From an uncultured Eubacteriales bacterium (GTDB lineage: Bacteria > Bacillota > Clostridia > Oscillospirales > CAG-272), in contig URDS01000002.1 of NCBI GenBank assembly GCA_900546635.1, forward strand, positions 1-64,000: DNA of 64,000 bases. Reading direction: 5' to 3'. The position numbers were made by a program, and so were the translations under genes. Below, one piece after another: positions 42,914 through 51,638 of this stretch. The number at the start of each line of letters is the position of its first letter. Positions within the stretch are counted from its first letter, which is position 1. The notes under the pieces were generated by a model. The model was not told the origin of the DNA, did not search any database, and saw only the letters and a program-made list of their open reading frames with translations.

Positions 42914-45664
42914 CTACTGAATCAGTTTTTTCAAAGAGCGCTGAACATTCTCTATACCCACCTTGGTAAACCCATAATAATTTATACTCTTCGTCACATC
43001 AAATTTGTTCAACGCATAGTTCAGCAGCAAAAGACTGTCGGCCAGATCGACTTTTCCGTCCCCGTTCAAATCTCCGGTCAAAATGCTTTCGGCCTGCACG
43101 CCCTCGGCTATGCGAATATCAACACGTCCTGTGTTCTGTCCCTCGTCGTAGCTGCCCGCAGCATATTTTCCGGTATATGCGTAGTCCCGTATCTTTGCGC
43201 CCTGCGGCCACGAACCGATTTCCGCCGTAATCGTTCCCGACAGATAATTCATCCCGTTGATGCCGTTGTAGCCGTGATTGGCAATGCTCGCGCCGCGCCC
43301 GATTTGAATTTCCATATTGCCGCTGTAAACGCCAAACGGCGAGTTATCCGCAAGGCGGATATGACCGCCGGTAAAGCTTTTCCACGTGCCGCCGTTGACA
43401 ATCAGACGCATATCCCGGTCGTAGCTTGCACTTGCCTCGTCGTCATAGGCAGTCTTGCTTTCGTCCTCATAAAACAGCGTGTCGCCGGCCACCAGCAAAA
43501 AGGTTCCGGACGTTTTCACCGTCTCCGTGATTTCCACGCTGTTGTAGCACATGGCAAGATAGGTTTGCTTGTAAACGGTTCTCAACGTCAAATTGTCCAG
43601 CTTCACAGGACAAAGACATTTGATCGTATCCCCGTTCATGACCAGGCTGGCGTTTGTTCCCTCTCCGACGAATGTCAGCTTCTCCAAATCCAGGGGCGTG
43701 AGGAACTTGGTCGGATACGTTATGGCGCCGATGATATGAATCGTCGCCTCGGGAGCGGCCATGCCGAACGCCACCGTAAGGCTGGAAATCGGATCGTCGG
43801 CGGTGCCTGCGCCATTCAGCTTGCCGCCGGACGAAACATAAATATCGCGCATACCGAAATCCGGTACACCATATATCCCTTCAAAAATCGCGTCATAAAC
43901 CGCGCGCGCGTAAATTACATAGCCGTCGTTGTCGGGATGCAGCTTGTCGTTTGCAAACAATCTGTCCTCGACCGCGTCTTCCAGCAGCAGCGCATACGTA
44001 TCCACGTATGTATACTTTTCCGGCTCCCGCTCCGCGAGCGTCTCCAAAACCCGCTTCTGCAGCGGACGAATTATGGATACGGCGCGAACGTCCTGATGTT
44101 TTTGAGAGGTCAAACGGTAAATCGCGCTCGTGCCGAACACTCTCTCGGTATCCGGCAGCGCGCCGAACGATTCCACAAGCTCTTTGTACATCCGCTCGAA
44201 GCGCCTTGTCTGGCCAGTCGTGCCGCCCGCGATCAGCGCGTCGTTCGTACCGAGCGCAATCAACACGTAACGGCTGTCTGCTTCCTCATACGCAACGGCA
44301 TATGCCAGCGTTGCATTGTACCATACACGTCCATAATGCATGACGGTAGCGCCGCCGACGCCGTAATTGCCTACGATCAGTTCGCGCCCCTTTTGCTCCG
44401 CCATCTCAAGCACGCGGGCGGGATACGCCGTGCGCAGCGCGTTCGTCGATCCGGTTCCCTGCGTGATGCTGTCCCCGATAAAAGAAATACGCAGTGGTTC
44501 TTCATAGCTCTGCCGCCGCCCGTTGACCGTGTCGAAGCGCCGAACGACGAGTCCTGCCGACGAAGGATAGTCCAGCGCCGCGCGCGTTTCGGTTCCCGCG
44601 TAACCTTTCACTTGTGTAGCATCGATCACGGTTCCCTTTGCAAACGACGCGCCCTTTTTGATCGTCATGTCAAAATTGCCGCGCAGAAGCTGCGTATACC
44701 CCGTTGAAGTCTGAAACGCGCTGATCTCGCCGCCGTTGAACGTGCCGCCGTCGATATGTACCGTAATGTTTCCGTCCAGCGCGTAAAACCGGCGGTCCGA
44801 AGCCGTATAAGCGGAACAGACGCTTGCATACGCATGAATCTCTCCGGTACGCCCCTGCGCATATACGGGTACGTTGAATACACCGCCGTGAATCGTCAAG
44901 TCTGCGTCGTCCGCCAAAAAGGACATGCCGGATATGCTGAACGCATTTTCATATTTATTATTGCTGGCTACGTCATAAGAGACATTCTTGCCAAACGTCC
45001 CGCCGTACACCGTCACCGAAAGGGGCGCTGCGATCGAGCCGACAAGCGCCGCATTGGAACTGCGTCGGTTGCCGCCGCAAAAAGAACGAAATTGTCCGGC
45101 ATATACGGTAATCTGATAGGGAGTCTCCGTTATATAGGCCTGATTCAGCCGAGCATTGGACGCTGTCTCTCCCATCGTGCCCGCGGCGCAATCCACGCCG
45201 CCGAAATAATCCAGCGTACCGGAAACGGAAAAATGCGCTCCGAAAACCATACTGTTGAATCCGCCGAAGACAGCCGTGCCGTTCGCCGCCGAGACCGAGA
45301 CCGGAAGATTCAGCGTGATCACATTGGCGTTCGTATTTTTAGCAAAAGTCAGATTCGAGGCAAGCGTCAGCTTGCCTCCGTTCTCCGCCTCAAACGTAAG
45401 ATCGCCCGACTGTTCGCGAACAGTCAGCGCGGACGAAACCGGCACATTCCCGCAAAATACAATCGTACCGCCTTCTCCGCCGAGCAGAGAAAGTGCTTTT
45501 TCAAGCGTTCCGACCGGACTGTCGGCGCTGTTTCCCGAACCGTCTGCACCGCCGCTGACATAAACCGTTTTCAAAGTTTTCCCCTCCGCTGCCATAAGAC
45601 CGATTGCGGCAAGCGCCCCTGCAAGCAGGCATATGAAGAAAAAGCGAATCCATTTTTTATTCAT
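42914..45664 (-). CDS. Secreted beta-helix / SGNH hydrolase / dockerin protein 1
   Basis: 916 residues; GGGGGT precedes ATG 45664. Signal peptide about 1-26. Residues about 32-385 look like a right-handed beta-helix (repeated VYGGTF/IDGGTF). An SGNH/GDSL hydrolase domain follows (about 391-595) with GDSI (nucleophile Ser399), GTND (472-475) and DKLHP (Asp573/His576). A second beta-helix block starts with DIYVSSGGKLNGAGT, the same motif as the N-terminal VYVSGGADGSGN. Residues 864-916 are a type I dockerin: GDLNGDGKVDLADSLLLLNY plus a second, more degenerate loop. SGNH enzymes are esterases, often carbohydrate deacetylases; the dockerin suggests attachment to a cohesin scaffold not seen here. 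Confidence 0.85.
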   Translation of the reverse strand: MNKKWIRFFFICLLAGALAAIGLMAAEGKTLKTVYVSGGADGSGNSADSPVGTLEKALSLLGGEGGTIVFCGNVPVSSALTVREQSGDLTFEAENGGKLTLASNLTFAKNTNANVITLNLPVSVSAANGTAVFGGFNSMVFGAHFSVSGTLDYFGGVDCAAGTMGETASNARLNQAYITETPYQITVYAGQFRSFCGGNRRSSNAALVGSIAAPLSVTVYGGTFGKNVSYDVASNNKYENAFSISGMSFLADDADLTIHGGVFNVPVYAQGRTGEIHAYASVCSAYTASDRRFYALDGNITVHIDGGTFNGGEISAFQTSTGYTQLLRGNFDMTIKKGASFAKGTVIDATQVKGYAGTETRAALDYPSSAGLVVRRFDTVNGRRQSYEEPLRISFIGDSITQGTGSTNALRTAYPARVLEMAEQKGRELIVGNYGVGGATVMHYGRVWYNATLAYAVAYEEADSRYVLIALGTNDALIAGGTTGQTRRFERMYKELVESFGALPDTERVFGTSAIYRLTSQKHQDVRAVSIIRPLQKRVLETLAEREPEKYTYVDTYALLLEDAVEDRLFANDKLHPDNDGYVIYARAVYDAIFEGIYGVPDFGMRDIYVSSGGKLNGAGTADDPISSLTVAFGMAAPEATIHIIGAITYPTKFLTPLDLEKLTFVGEGTNASLVMNGDTIKCLCPVKLDNLTLRTVYKQTYLAMCYNSVEITETVKTSGTFLLVAGDTLFYEDESKTAYDDEASASYDRDMRLIVNGGTWKSFTGGHIRLADNSPFGVYSGNMEIQIGRGASIANHGYNGINGMNYLSGTITAEIGSWPQGAKIRDYAYTGKYAAGSYDEGQNTGRVDIRIAEGVQAESILTGDLNGDGKVDLADSLLLLNYALNKFDVTKSINYYGFTKVGIENVQRSLKKLIQ

Positions 45665-45688
45665 ACAACAACCCCCGTTTTTAATAGA

Positions 45689-45717
45689 ATTATAACATTA
45701 TTTCATATATATTACAA
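45689..45717 (-). promoter_or_regulatory. Promoter of SGNH-dockerin gene 1
   Basis: Minus strand TTGTAA (45717-45712), 17 bp, TATAAT (45694-45689). A second candidate, TTGACA about 25 bp further upstream with TGTAAT 17 bp later, overlaps it. Confidence 0.65.
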
Positions 45718-45887
45718 CGTTTTTTGGTAATTCTGTCAAAAACATATACACTGTCTTTTATTTTTTACACAAGTTTGCCCTTATACGCGCGCGAACGCTT
45801 TGCTCTGTACAAAAAATATTATTTTTTGTACAACATATTCCGTATCCCCACAGACGCCGACAGCATCCGTTTTTCGGACGCAAAAGA

Positions 45888-45913
45888 AAACCGCACGGCG
45901 TATGCCGTGCGGT
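45888..45913 (-). terminator. Hairpin, copy flanking E6, with T-tail on minus
   Basis: ACCGCACGGC/GCCGTGCGGT stem (45890-45899 with 45904-45913). The minus strand continues TTTTCTTTTG, a good terminator tail. It repeats 46074-46099 with one difference in 26 bp. Confidence 0.8.
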
Positions 45914-46073
45914 TTGACCGTCGAAAAAGTGAAATTTGCAAATCAAATACGTTTACAAGGCGGACCTGTGCCGCCTTGTAAACACCTTACAGGCGCGCGA
46001 GTGCCGCCATCGGCGGCGCGACGGCGCGAGCGAACGCGCCCCATCGTCGAAAAACCTTGGTTTTGCGGCGCTT
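45914..46073 (+). repeat. Structured intergenic element E6
   Basis: 160 bp: starts TTGACCGTCGAAAAAGTG, has the GTTTACAAGGCGG hairpin, nested GC hairpins, and ends CCTTGGTTTTGCGGCGCTT. Nearly identical to E2 over about 140 bp. It lies between the two paralogous dockerin genes. Confidence 0.8.
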
Positions 46074-46099
46074 AAACCGCACGGCGTACGCCGTGCGGT
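46074..46099 (-). repeat. Hairpin copy on the other side of E6 (3' end of SGNH-dockerin gene 2)
   Basis: Same stem as 45888-45913; on minus it is followed only by TTTAAG. It lies 30 bp after the stop of the gene at 46129, so it is the terminator stem of that gene separated from its T-tail by E6. Confidence 0.75.
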
Positions 46100-46128
46100 C
46101 TAAGCAAATATTCAAAACAGCGTGACCT

Positions 46129-48870
46129 TTACGAAGCCAGCAGACGCAGCGCGCGCTGCACATGTACAAAATCCACTCTGTTCAGACCATAGAAATTCGC
46201 CGACTTGCTGACATCGAACCCGTCCAAAACATAGCGAAGCAGCAAAAGCGCATCCGTCATATCAACCGTATGATCGCCGTTAAAGTCTCCGGTTACCGCA
46301 TGATTGACCTCGATCCCCTCCGCAACATGCACAAGCACCATGCCGGTATTGCGTCCGTTGTCAAATTCAATGCCGGACAGCGTGCCCGCCTTGGCATGGT
46401 CGCATAGAGGCGCAGTCCCCCATGCGCCGATATTGGCGGTGATCGTACCGGTCAGATAATTCATACCGCAAATTCCGGAGTATTCCGCAGACGTAACCGC
46501 CGCGCTGCCGCCGATATTCAGCGTCATATTGCCGCTGTAGACACCGAACGGAGCCTGAGCGGCACAGCGCCGGTTGCCGCCGCTGACATACCGGAATGTT
46601 CCGCTCTCAAGCGTGATTGCGCAATCCTCTTCGCAGGATACCCCCTCCGCCGTATCATACAAACCGGAAGAAGCAGGATTGGTTCGCGCAATATCGGCAA
46701 ATACATTATGTCCGGCAAAAATATCCCAGGTGCCGACCGTTTTTACCGTATCGGTTATCTCAATATTATGGAAACATCCGTAAATCGAAGTAGAGGACGC
46801 GGTGGACGCAAGCGTAAGGTTATCGAACTTTACATCGCAGCCAAGTTTCAGGCTGTCGCCCGAAATGCTGAGTGTTGCGTTTTCCCCCTCGCCGACAAAC
46901 GTAATTTTGTCCGCGCCGCAAGTCACATAGAAATTACCGGAATAGGTGACCTTGCCGACGATATGAATGACCGCTTCGGGCGCGGCCTTTGCCAGCGCGA
47001 CCGTCAAACTGGACATCGGATTTTTCTCGGTTCCCGCGCCGTTCAGTTTGCCGCCGGACGAAACATAAATATCGGTCATTTCAAATTTTTCGTCTTCCGT
47101 TACGCCGTCAAACAGCGCGTCATACACAACCTGTCCCATATGCGCATACCCCGATACGCTCGGGTGCAGATATTCAGTCGAAAAAAGCGTACCGTCAAAC
47201 AGATAGGGGAGCGTCAGCGCATAGAAATCCAAAAACGCATATTTACCGGGCTCCGCCGCGTTCAACGCATCCGCAATCCGCTCCTGCAGCGGTCGAATCA
47301 CCGAAACGGCGCGTATATCCGCGGGCGCATTGCTGGTTTTACGGTACAGCGCGCTGGTCACATATACGCGCTTTGTATCGGGAAGCCCGCCCATTTCCTC
47401 GACAAACGATTTATAATCCGTATAGAATTTTTCAAGCGCTCCGGTCGTGCCGCCGGCAACAGCGGCATCATTGGTGCCCAGCGCAAACAGAACGATGTCC
47501 GCGTCCGTTTCATGCAGCGCCAGAGGATACGCGAGCATCTCAGGATAATACCGGGTAGTCGTCGGCAGAATGCCGGAGGCGGAAACGCCGTAATTGGCCA
47601 CCAAAACCTCCTTGCCCGCCTTCTCACAAATCTGCAAAAACTGCGCGGGATAAGACTGCGTCAGGCGGTCGGACGGATACCCCTCTGTAATGCTGTCGCC
47701 GATAAACGCAACGCGCAGCGGTTCATCATAACTTTGGGCCGATCCGTTTACAAGATCAAAGCGTTTGATCGTGAGCTTTGACGACGCGGGATATGTAATC
47801 GCGGCGCGCGCGTCCGAACCCTCGCGGGCTTTTACCTGCGTTGCGTCCACTACGGTGCCCGCCGCAAAAGACGCGTCCGCCCCGATTGTAACGTCGAAAT
47901 TTCCGCGCATGACCTGCGTATAAGCGGCGCAGGTATAATACGCGCTGATTTCTTTGCCGTTGAATTTTCCGCCTGTGATTTCAAGCGTAATATCTCCGTC
48001 CAACGCATAATATTTTTCGTCGGAGGCCGTGATGGAAGACGCCTGTGATCCGCCCGCCGGAATGATGCCCGTGCGCCCCTGGATATAGATCGGCGTATGG
48101 AACGTGCCGCCCGTGATCGTCAAATGCGCGTCCGAAGCGAGCAACGACATTCCCGACACGCTGAACGGATCAAAATTCTTATTGTTGGTTTCCGTATTAT
48201 ACGTGCCGATTTTTCCGAAAGTGCCGTCATGAATCGAAACAGAAACCGGCGCCGCAATAGAACCGATAGGCTGAGTGCCGCTTGAACGCAAACTGCCCGC
48301 GGTAAACCGATTGAATACGCCGTTGTATACCGTGACAGAATAAGGGAGTTCGGTTATGCAGTCCGCATTGCCCGAAATCTCTCCGCAATGCACCCCTCCG
48401 TAAAACGAAAACGCGCCGCCTTTAGAGGTTACCGTAAAATTTTTCCCGAACACAAGACTGTTAAAGCCCCCGAACATATAGCATTCATAGCTGGCTGTAA
48501 CCTCAAGCGGCAAATCCAGCGTAATCACATTGTCGTTTTGGTTTTTCTCAAACTGCAGCCGGTTGGAAAGATTGAGCATACCGCCGTTTTCCGCGGTAAT
48601 CGTCAGATCTCCGCTTTGTTCGGGGAGCGTCGTTTTCGTGCCGACGGATAACGGACCGCAAACCACGATATGGCCGCCCTTGCCGCCGAGCGCATTTACC
48701 GCAGCCGTCAGACTGCCAAGCGGCTGATCCGCCGTCGAACCGTTTCCGGTTCCGCCGTTTTTGACATATACGGTTTGCTCGGATTCCGCCGCAAAAGCAA
48801 AGCCGCACAGTGCACCCGTCAAAAGAGCAAGTGTAAAGACCGTTAAAAGCGCCGCAATTTTCTTGTTCAT
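46129..48870 (-). CDS. Secreted beta-helix / SGNH hydrolase / dockerin protein 2
   Basis: 913 residues from ATG 48870 (MNKK, as in the paralogue); an ATG at 48879 is 2 nt from the ribosome site GAGAGG, so less likely. Same architecture as the gene at 42914: signal peptide, beta-helix, SGNH domain (IGDSITEG, ALGTNDA, EYLHP), second beta-helix starting DIYVSSGGKLNGAGT, and C-terminal dockerin (GDFNGDHTVDMTDALLLLRY, then a degenerate second loop). The usual DxxH catalytic pair reads ExxH (EYLH) here, a conservative change that may alter activity. Clear tandem duplicate, moderately diverged. It is transcribed toward gene 1 but separated by E6 and a terminator, and each has its own promoter. Confidence 0.85.
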   Translation of the reverse strand: MNKKIAALLTVFTLALLTGALCGFAFAAESEQTVYVKNGGTGNGSTADQPLGSLTAAVNALGGKGGHIVVCGPLSVGTKTTLPEQSGDLTITAENGGMLNLSNRLQFEKNQNDNVITLDLPLEVTASYECYMFGGFNSLVFGKNFTVTSKGGAFSFYGGVHCGEISGNADCITELPYSVTVYNGVFNRFTAGSLRSSGTQPIGSIAAPVSVSIHDGTFGKIGTYNTETNNKNFDPFSVSGMSLLASDAHLTITGGTFHTPIYIQGRTGIIPAGGSQASSITASDEKYYALDGDITLEITGGKFNGKEISAYYTCAAYTQVMRGNFDVTIGADASFAAGTVVDATQVKAREGSDARAAITYPASSKLTIKRFDLVNGSAQSYDEPLRVAFIGDSITEGYPSDRLTQSYPAQFLQICEKAGKEVLVANYGVSASGILPTTTRYYPEMLAYPLALHETDADIVLFALGTNDAAVAGGTTGALEKFYTDYKSFVEEMGGLPDTKRVYVTSALYRKTSNAPADIRAVSVIRPLQERIADALNAAEPGKYAFLDFYALTLPYLFDGTLFSTEYLHPSVSGYAHMGQVVYDALFDGVTEDEKFEMTDIYVSSGGKLNGAGTEKNPMSSLTVALAKAAPEAVIHIVGKVTYSGNFYVTCGADKITFVGEGENATLSISGDSLKLGCDVKFDNLTLASTASSTSIYGCFHNIEITDTVKTVGTWDIFAGHNVFADIARTNPASSGLYDTAEGVSCEEDCAITLESGTFRYVSGGNRRCAAQAPFGVYSGNMTLNIGGSAAVTSAEYSGICGMNYLTGTITANIGAWGTAPLCDHAKAGTLSGIEFDNGRNTGMVLVHVAEGIEVNHAVTGDFNGDHTVDMTDALLLLRYVLDGFDVSKSANFYGLNRVDFVHVQRALRLLAS

Positions 48871-48905
48871 TTTGCACATTTCCTCTCATGAAATTTGTAT
48901 TCATT

Positions 48906-48934
48906 ATTATAAATCCGTCAATTCAGGAATGCAA
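48906..48934 (-). promoter_or_regulatory. Promoter of SGNH-dockerin gene 2
   Basis: Minus strand TTGCAT (48934-48929), 17 bp, TATAAT (48911-48906). Confidence 0.65.
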
Positions 48935-49009
48935 TACAAAAAACAGCGGGATTTTTTTATCCGTTTTTATGTTCATTTTCGGATTGCAAAAATTTAACGC
49001 CGTAAATTC

Positions 49010-49038
49010 TTGCAAAATTTACCGTATTCCTGTATAAT
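49010..49038 (+). promoter_or_regulatory. Promoter of the coaE-slt-M18-prfA-sua5 cluster
   Basis: TTGCAA (49010-49015), 17 bp, TATAAT (49033-49038). AAGGAGG follows at about 49067. Confidence 0.75.
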
Positions 49039-49080
49039 AATAAAGTTAGGAAGAAATTCTTTTTAAAGGAGGCGGTGCGC

Positions 49081-49689
49081 TTGAAAATCATCGGCGTCAC
49101 GGGGCCGAGCGGCAGCGGCAAAGGCACGCTTTGCAAAGCGCTGGAAAAACTCGGGTACCGTCACATTGACACCGACGCGCTCTATCACCGGTTGCTTGCG
49201 AATTGCAAGGAAATGCAAGAAGAGCTTATGCAAAATTTCGGAAGCGAGATTTTGCAGGACGGATGCGTCAGCCGCGATATATTGCGCCCGCTGGTACTCG
49301 GCCGGGGAAACGAAAAAAATCTTTCGCTTCTCAATAAAATCACCCACAAATATGTCTGCCGCGCCTGCATCGGTATCATAAACGAGGAAAAGGAGAAAGC
49401 TACAAAGGGTGTTGCAATCGACGCGCCGCTGCTCTTTGAAGCGCGCCTGGACAAAATCTGCGACGCGGTCGTCTGCGTTCTCTGCGACACCGAAAGCAGA
49501 GTCGCCCGGATCATGGCGCGTGACGGCATCAGCGAAACATCCGCACGCACGCGGATTGCCGCGCAAAAAAGCGCCGAGTTCTACTGCCGGCGCTGCGACG
49601 CCGTATTCTGGAACGACGGCGCGCCCGATGCAGCCGACGCATTCGCCAAAGACATTGACCGCGCACGCTTTACAGGAGGGACAACATGA
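49081..49689 (+). CDS. coaE: Dephospho-CoA kinase
   Basis: 202 residues from TTG 49081, selected because AAGGAGG is 8 nt upstream; GTG 49075 would leave only 2 nt. P-loop GPSGSGKGT at residues 8-16, the IDTDALYH acceptor motif and the LID region (RVARIMARDGIS). Phosphorylates dephospho-CoA in the last step of CoA synthesis. Its stop overlaps the next start by 4 nt. Confidence 0.92.
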   Translation: MKIIGVTGPSGSGKGTLCKALEKLGYRHIDTDALYHRLLANCKEMQEELMQNFGSEILQDGCVSRDILRPLVLGRGNEKNLSLLNKITHKYVCRACIGIINEEKEKATKGVAIDAPLLFEARLDKICDAVVCVLCDTESRVARIMARDGISETSARTRIAAQKSAEFYCRRCDAVFWNDGAPDAADAFAKDIDRARFTGGTT

Positions 49690-50264
49690 ACAAAGCGCTC
49701 AAATCCGCCCTGATTATCACAGTCATTGCAGTCTTGTCCCTGCTGATCGGCTTTGCCGTACAGCTTTTTTCCGACAAGCTCGACCGTGCCGGCCATCCGC
49801 TCAAATACACCGAGTATGTGGAACGTTACGCAGAGCAATACAAAGTGCCGCCGGTGATCTGCTACGCCGTCATCAAGACGGAGAGCGGATTCGACAGTTC
49901 TGCAAAATCCGCCGCCGGCGCCATCGGACTGATGCAGCTTATGCCCGAAACTTTCGAGTATCTTTGCAGCCTGTCCGGGGATGAATATGAAACCGGCATG
50001 CTCTATGATCCGGAAACCAATATCCGTTTCGGCATCTATTATCTTTCCCGTCTGTACGACCGATTCGGCGTATGGGACACCGTATTTGCCGCCTATAACT
50101 GCGGTCCGACGCGCGTCGATACCTGGATACGGGAGGGCAAAGTCGACGAGGGCGGCAGACTGACCGAAATTCCGATTGAAGAGACAAAAAATTATGTCCG
50201 GCGCGTCAACGCCGCCATAGAAAAATATAAAAATTTATATTTTAACGGAGATGTGAACGAATGA
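49686..50264 (+). CDS. Membrane-anchored lytic transglycosylase (SLT domain)
   Basis: 192 residues. One N-terminal membrane anchor (about 8-27) and a goose-lysozyme-like SLT domain: ICYAVIKTESGFDSSAKS with catalytic Glu66, GLMQLMPETFEY, and AAYNCGP. Cleaves peptidoglycan glycan strands to anhydromuropeptides outside the membrane. Overlaps both neighbours by 4 nt, so translation is coupled with coaE and the M18 peptidase although functions differ. Confidence 0.92.
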   Translation: MNKALKSALIITVIAVLSLLIGFAVQLFSDKLDRAGHPLKYTEYVERYAEQYKVPPVICYAVIKTESGFDSSAKSAAGAIGLMQLMPETFEYLCSLSGDEYETGMLYDPETNIRFGIYYLSRLYDRFGVWDTVFAAYNCGPTRVDTWIREGKVDEGGRLTEIPIEETKNYVRRVNAAIEKYKNLYFNGDVNE

Positions 50265-51622
50265 AAGAACTGCTCTATAAAAAGCAAACCGCTTATGACC
50301 GCGCCCCGAAAGCGACAGAGGCCGCTTTTGAATATGCAAAAAAATACATGCGCTTTCTTGACTGCGCAAAAACCGAACGCGAAGCAACCGCCGAAGCGAT
50401 CCGCATGGCCGAGGCGAACGGCTTTCGCGCATGGCAGATCGGCGAGCCGCTCAAAGCAGGCGACAAGCTGTATCTGAACAACCGCGGCAGATCGCTGTAT
50501 CTGATGCGAATCGGCAGCGAAAGTCCCGCGTGCGGCGTGCGCATTGTCGCGGCGCATATCGACTCCCCGCGAATCGACTTAAAGCAGCAGCCGCTCTATG
50601 AAGCGGACGGTATGGCGTTTTTCAAGACGCATTATTACGGCGGTCTGCGCAAATACCAATGGATGACGCTGCCGCTCGCGCTGCACGGCGTCATTGTCCG
50701 CGCGGACGGAAACGCCGTCAATGTCTGCATCGGTGAAGATGAAGACGATCCTGTTTTCTACATCAACGATCTGCTCCCTCACCTTGCGACCGCCCAGGCC
50801 AAGGAACCGCTGAATACCGCGTTCAAGGGCGAAAACTTAAATATTCTCTGCGGCGCGCTGCCCGCTGGCGACGAGGAGGACAACGCCATTAAGAAAAACG
50901 TGCTGCGACTTTTGAATGAAAAATACGGCGTCACCGAATCAGATTTCGTCAGCGCTGAGCTTTCTCTTGTCCCCGCCGCCAAAGCGCGCGACATCGGCTT
51001 TGACCGCGCGCTGATCGGCGCATACGGCCACGACGACCGCGTCTGCGCTTTCCCCGCTCTGACCGCGATTTTGGAAAGTCAGGACACCGTACACACGCAG
51101 CTGTGCGTACTGGCAGATAAAGAGGAGATCGGCAGCATCGGCGTCAGCGGCATGCAGAGCGCGATCTTTACCGATATTCTGACCGAAATTGCCGAAAATC
51201 TCGGCGCCAATCCGCGCGTGGTTCGCGGCGCTTCCAAATGCCTGTCCGCCGACGTGACCGCCGCATTTGACCCAAACTTCGCGGAAGTTTACGAAAAGCG
51301 CAACAGCGCGATCCTCTGCTGCGGCGTGGCCATGTCCAAATACACCGGTTCCCGCGGCAAAAGCGGCACGTCCGACGCCTCCGCCGAATTTGTCGGCGAA
51401 ATCCGCCGTCTGTTTGATCGTGCGGGCGTCGTCTGGCAGACGGCCGAACTCGGCAAAGTGGACGAGGGCGGCGGCGGAACGGTCGCCATGTTCATTGCCA
51501 ACCGCAACATCGACACGCTGGACGTGGGCGTACCGGTAATTTCCATGCATGCCCCATGCGAAGTCGTTTCCAAGGTCGATGTTTACAACGCCTACCTTGC
51601 GTTCTCCGCATTCCTGAACTGA
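50261..51622 (+). CDS. M18 family aminopeptidase
   Basis: 453 residues, aspartyl-aminopeptidase family. Zinc-site motifs VAAHIDSPRIDLK (His-x-Asp) and LADKEEIGSIG (Glu-Glu) with GAYGHDDRVC, and C-terminal ISMHAPCEVVSKVD supplying the last His. Cytosolic dodecameric metallopeptidase releasing N-terminal residues from peptides. Length is typical. The gap to prfA is 16 bp. Confidence 0.93.
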   Translation: MKELLYKKQTAYDRAPKATEAAFEYAKKYMRFLDCAKTEREATAEAIRMAEANGFRAWQIGEPLKAGDKLYLNNRGRSLYLMRIGSESPACGVRIVAAHIDSPRIDLKQQPLYEADGMAFFKTHYYGGLRKYQWMTLPLALHGVIVRADGNAVNVCIGEDEDDPVFYINDLLPHLATAQAKEPLNTAFKGENLNILCGALPAGDEEDNAIKKNVLRLLNEKYGVTESDFVSAELSLVPAAKARDIGFDRALIGAYGHDDRVCAFPALTAILESQDTVHTQLCVLADKEEIGSIGVSGMQSAIFTDILTEIAENLGANPRVVRGASKCLSADVTAAFDPNFAEVYEKRNSAILCCGVAMSKYTGSRGKSGTSDASAEFVGEIRRLFDRAGVVWQTAELGKVDEGGGGTVAMFIANRNIDTLDVGVPVISMHAPCEVVSKVDVYNAYLAFSAFLN

Positions 51623-51638
51623 TACCGGGGAACTTTAT

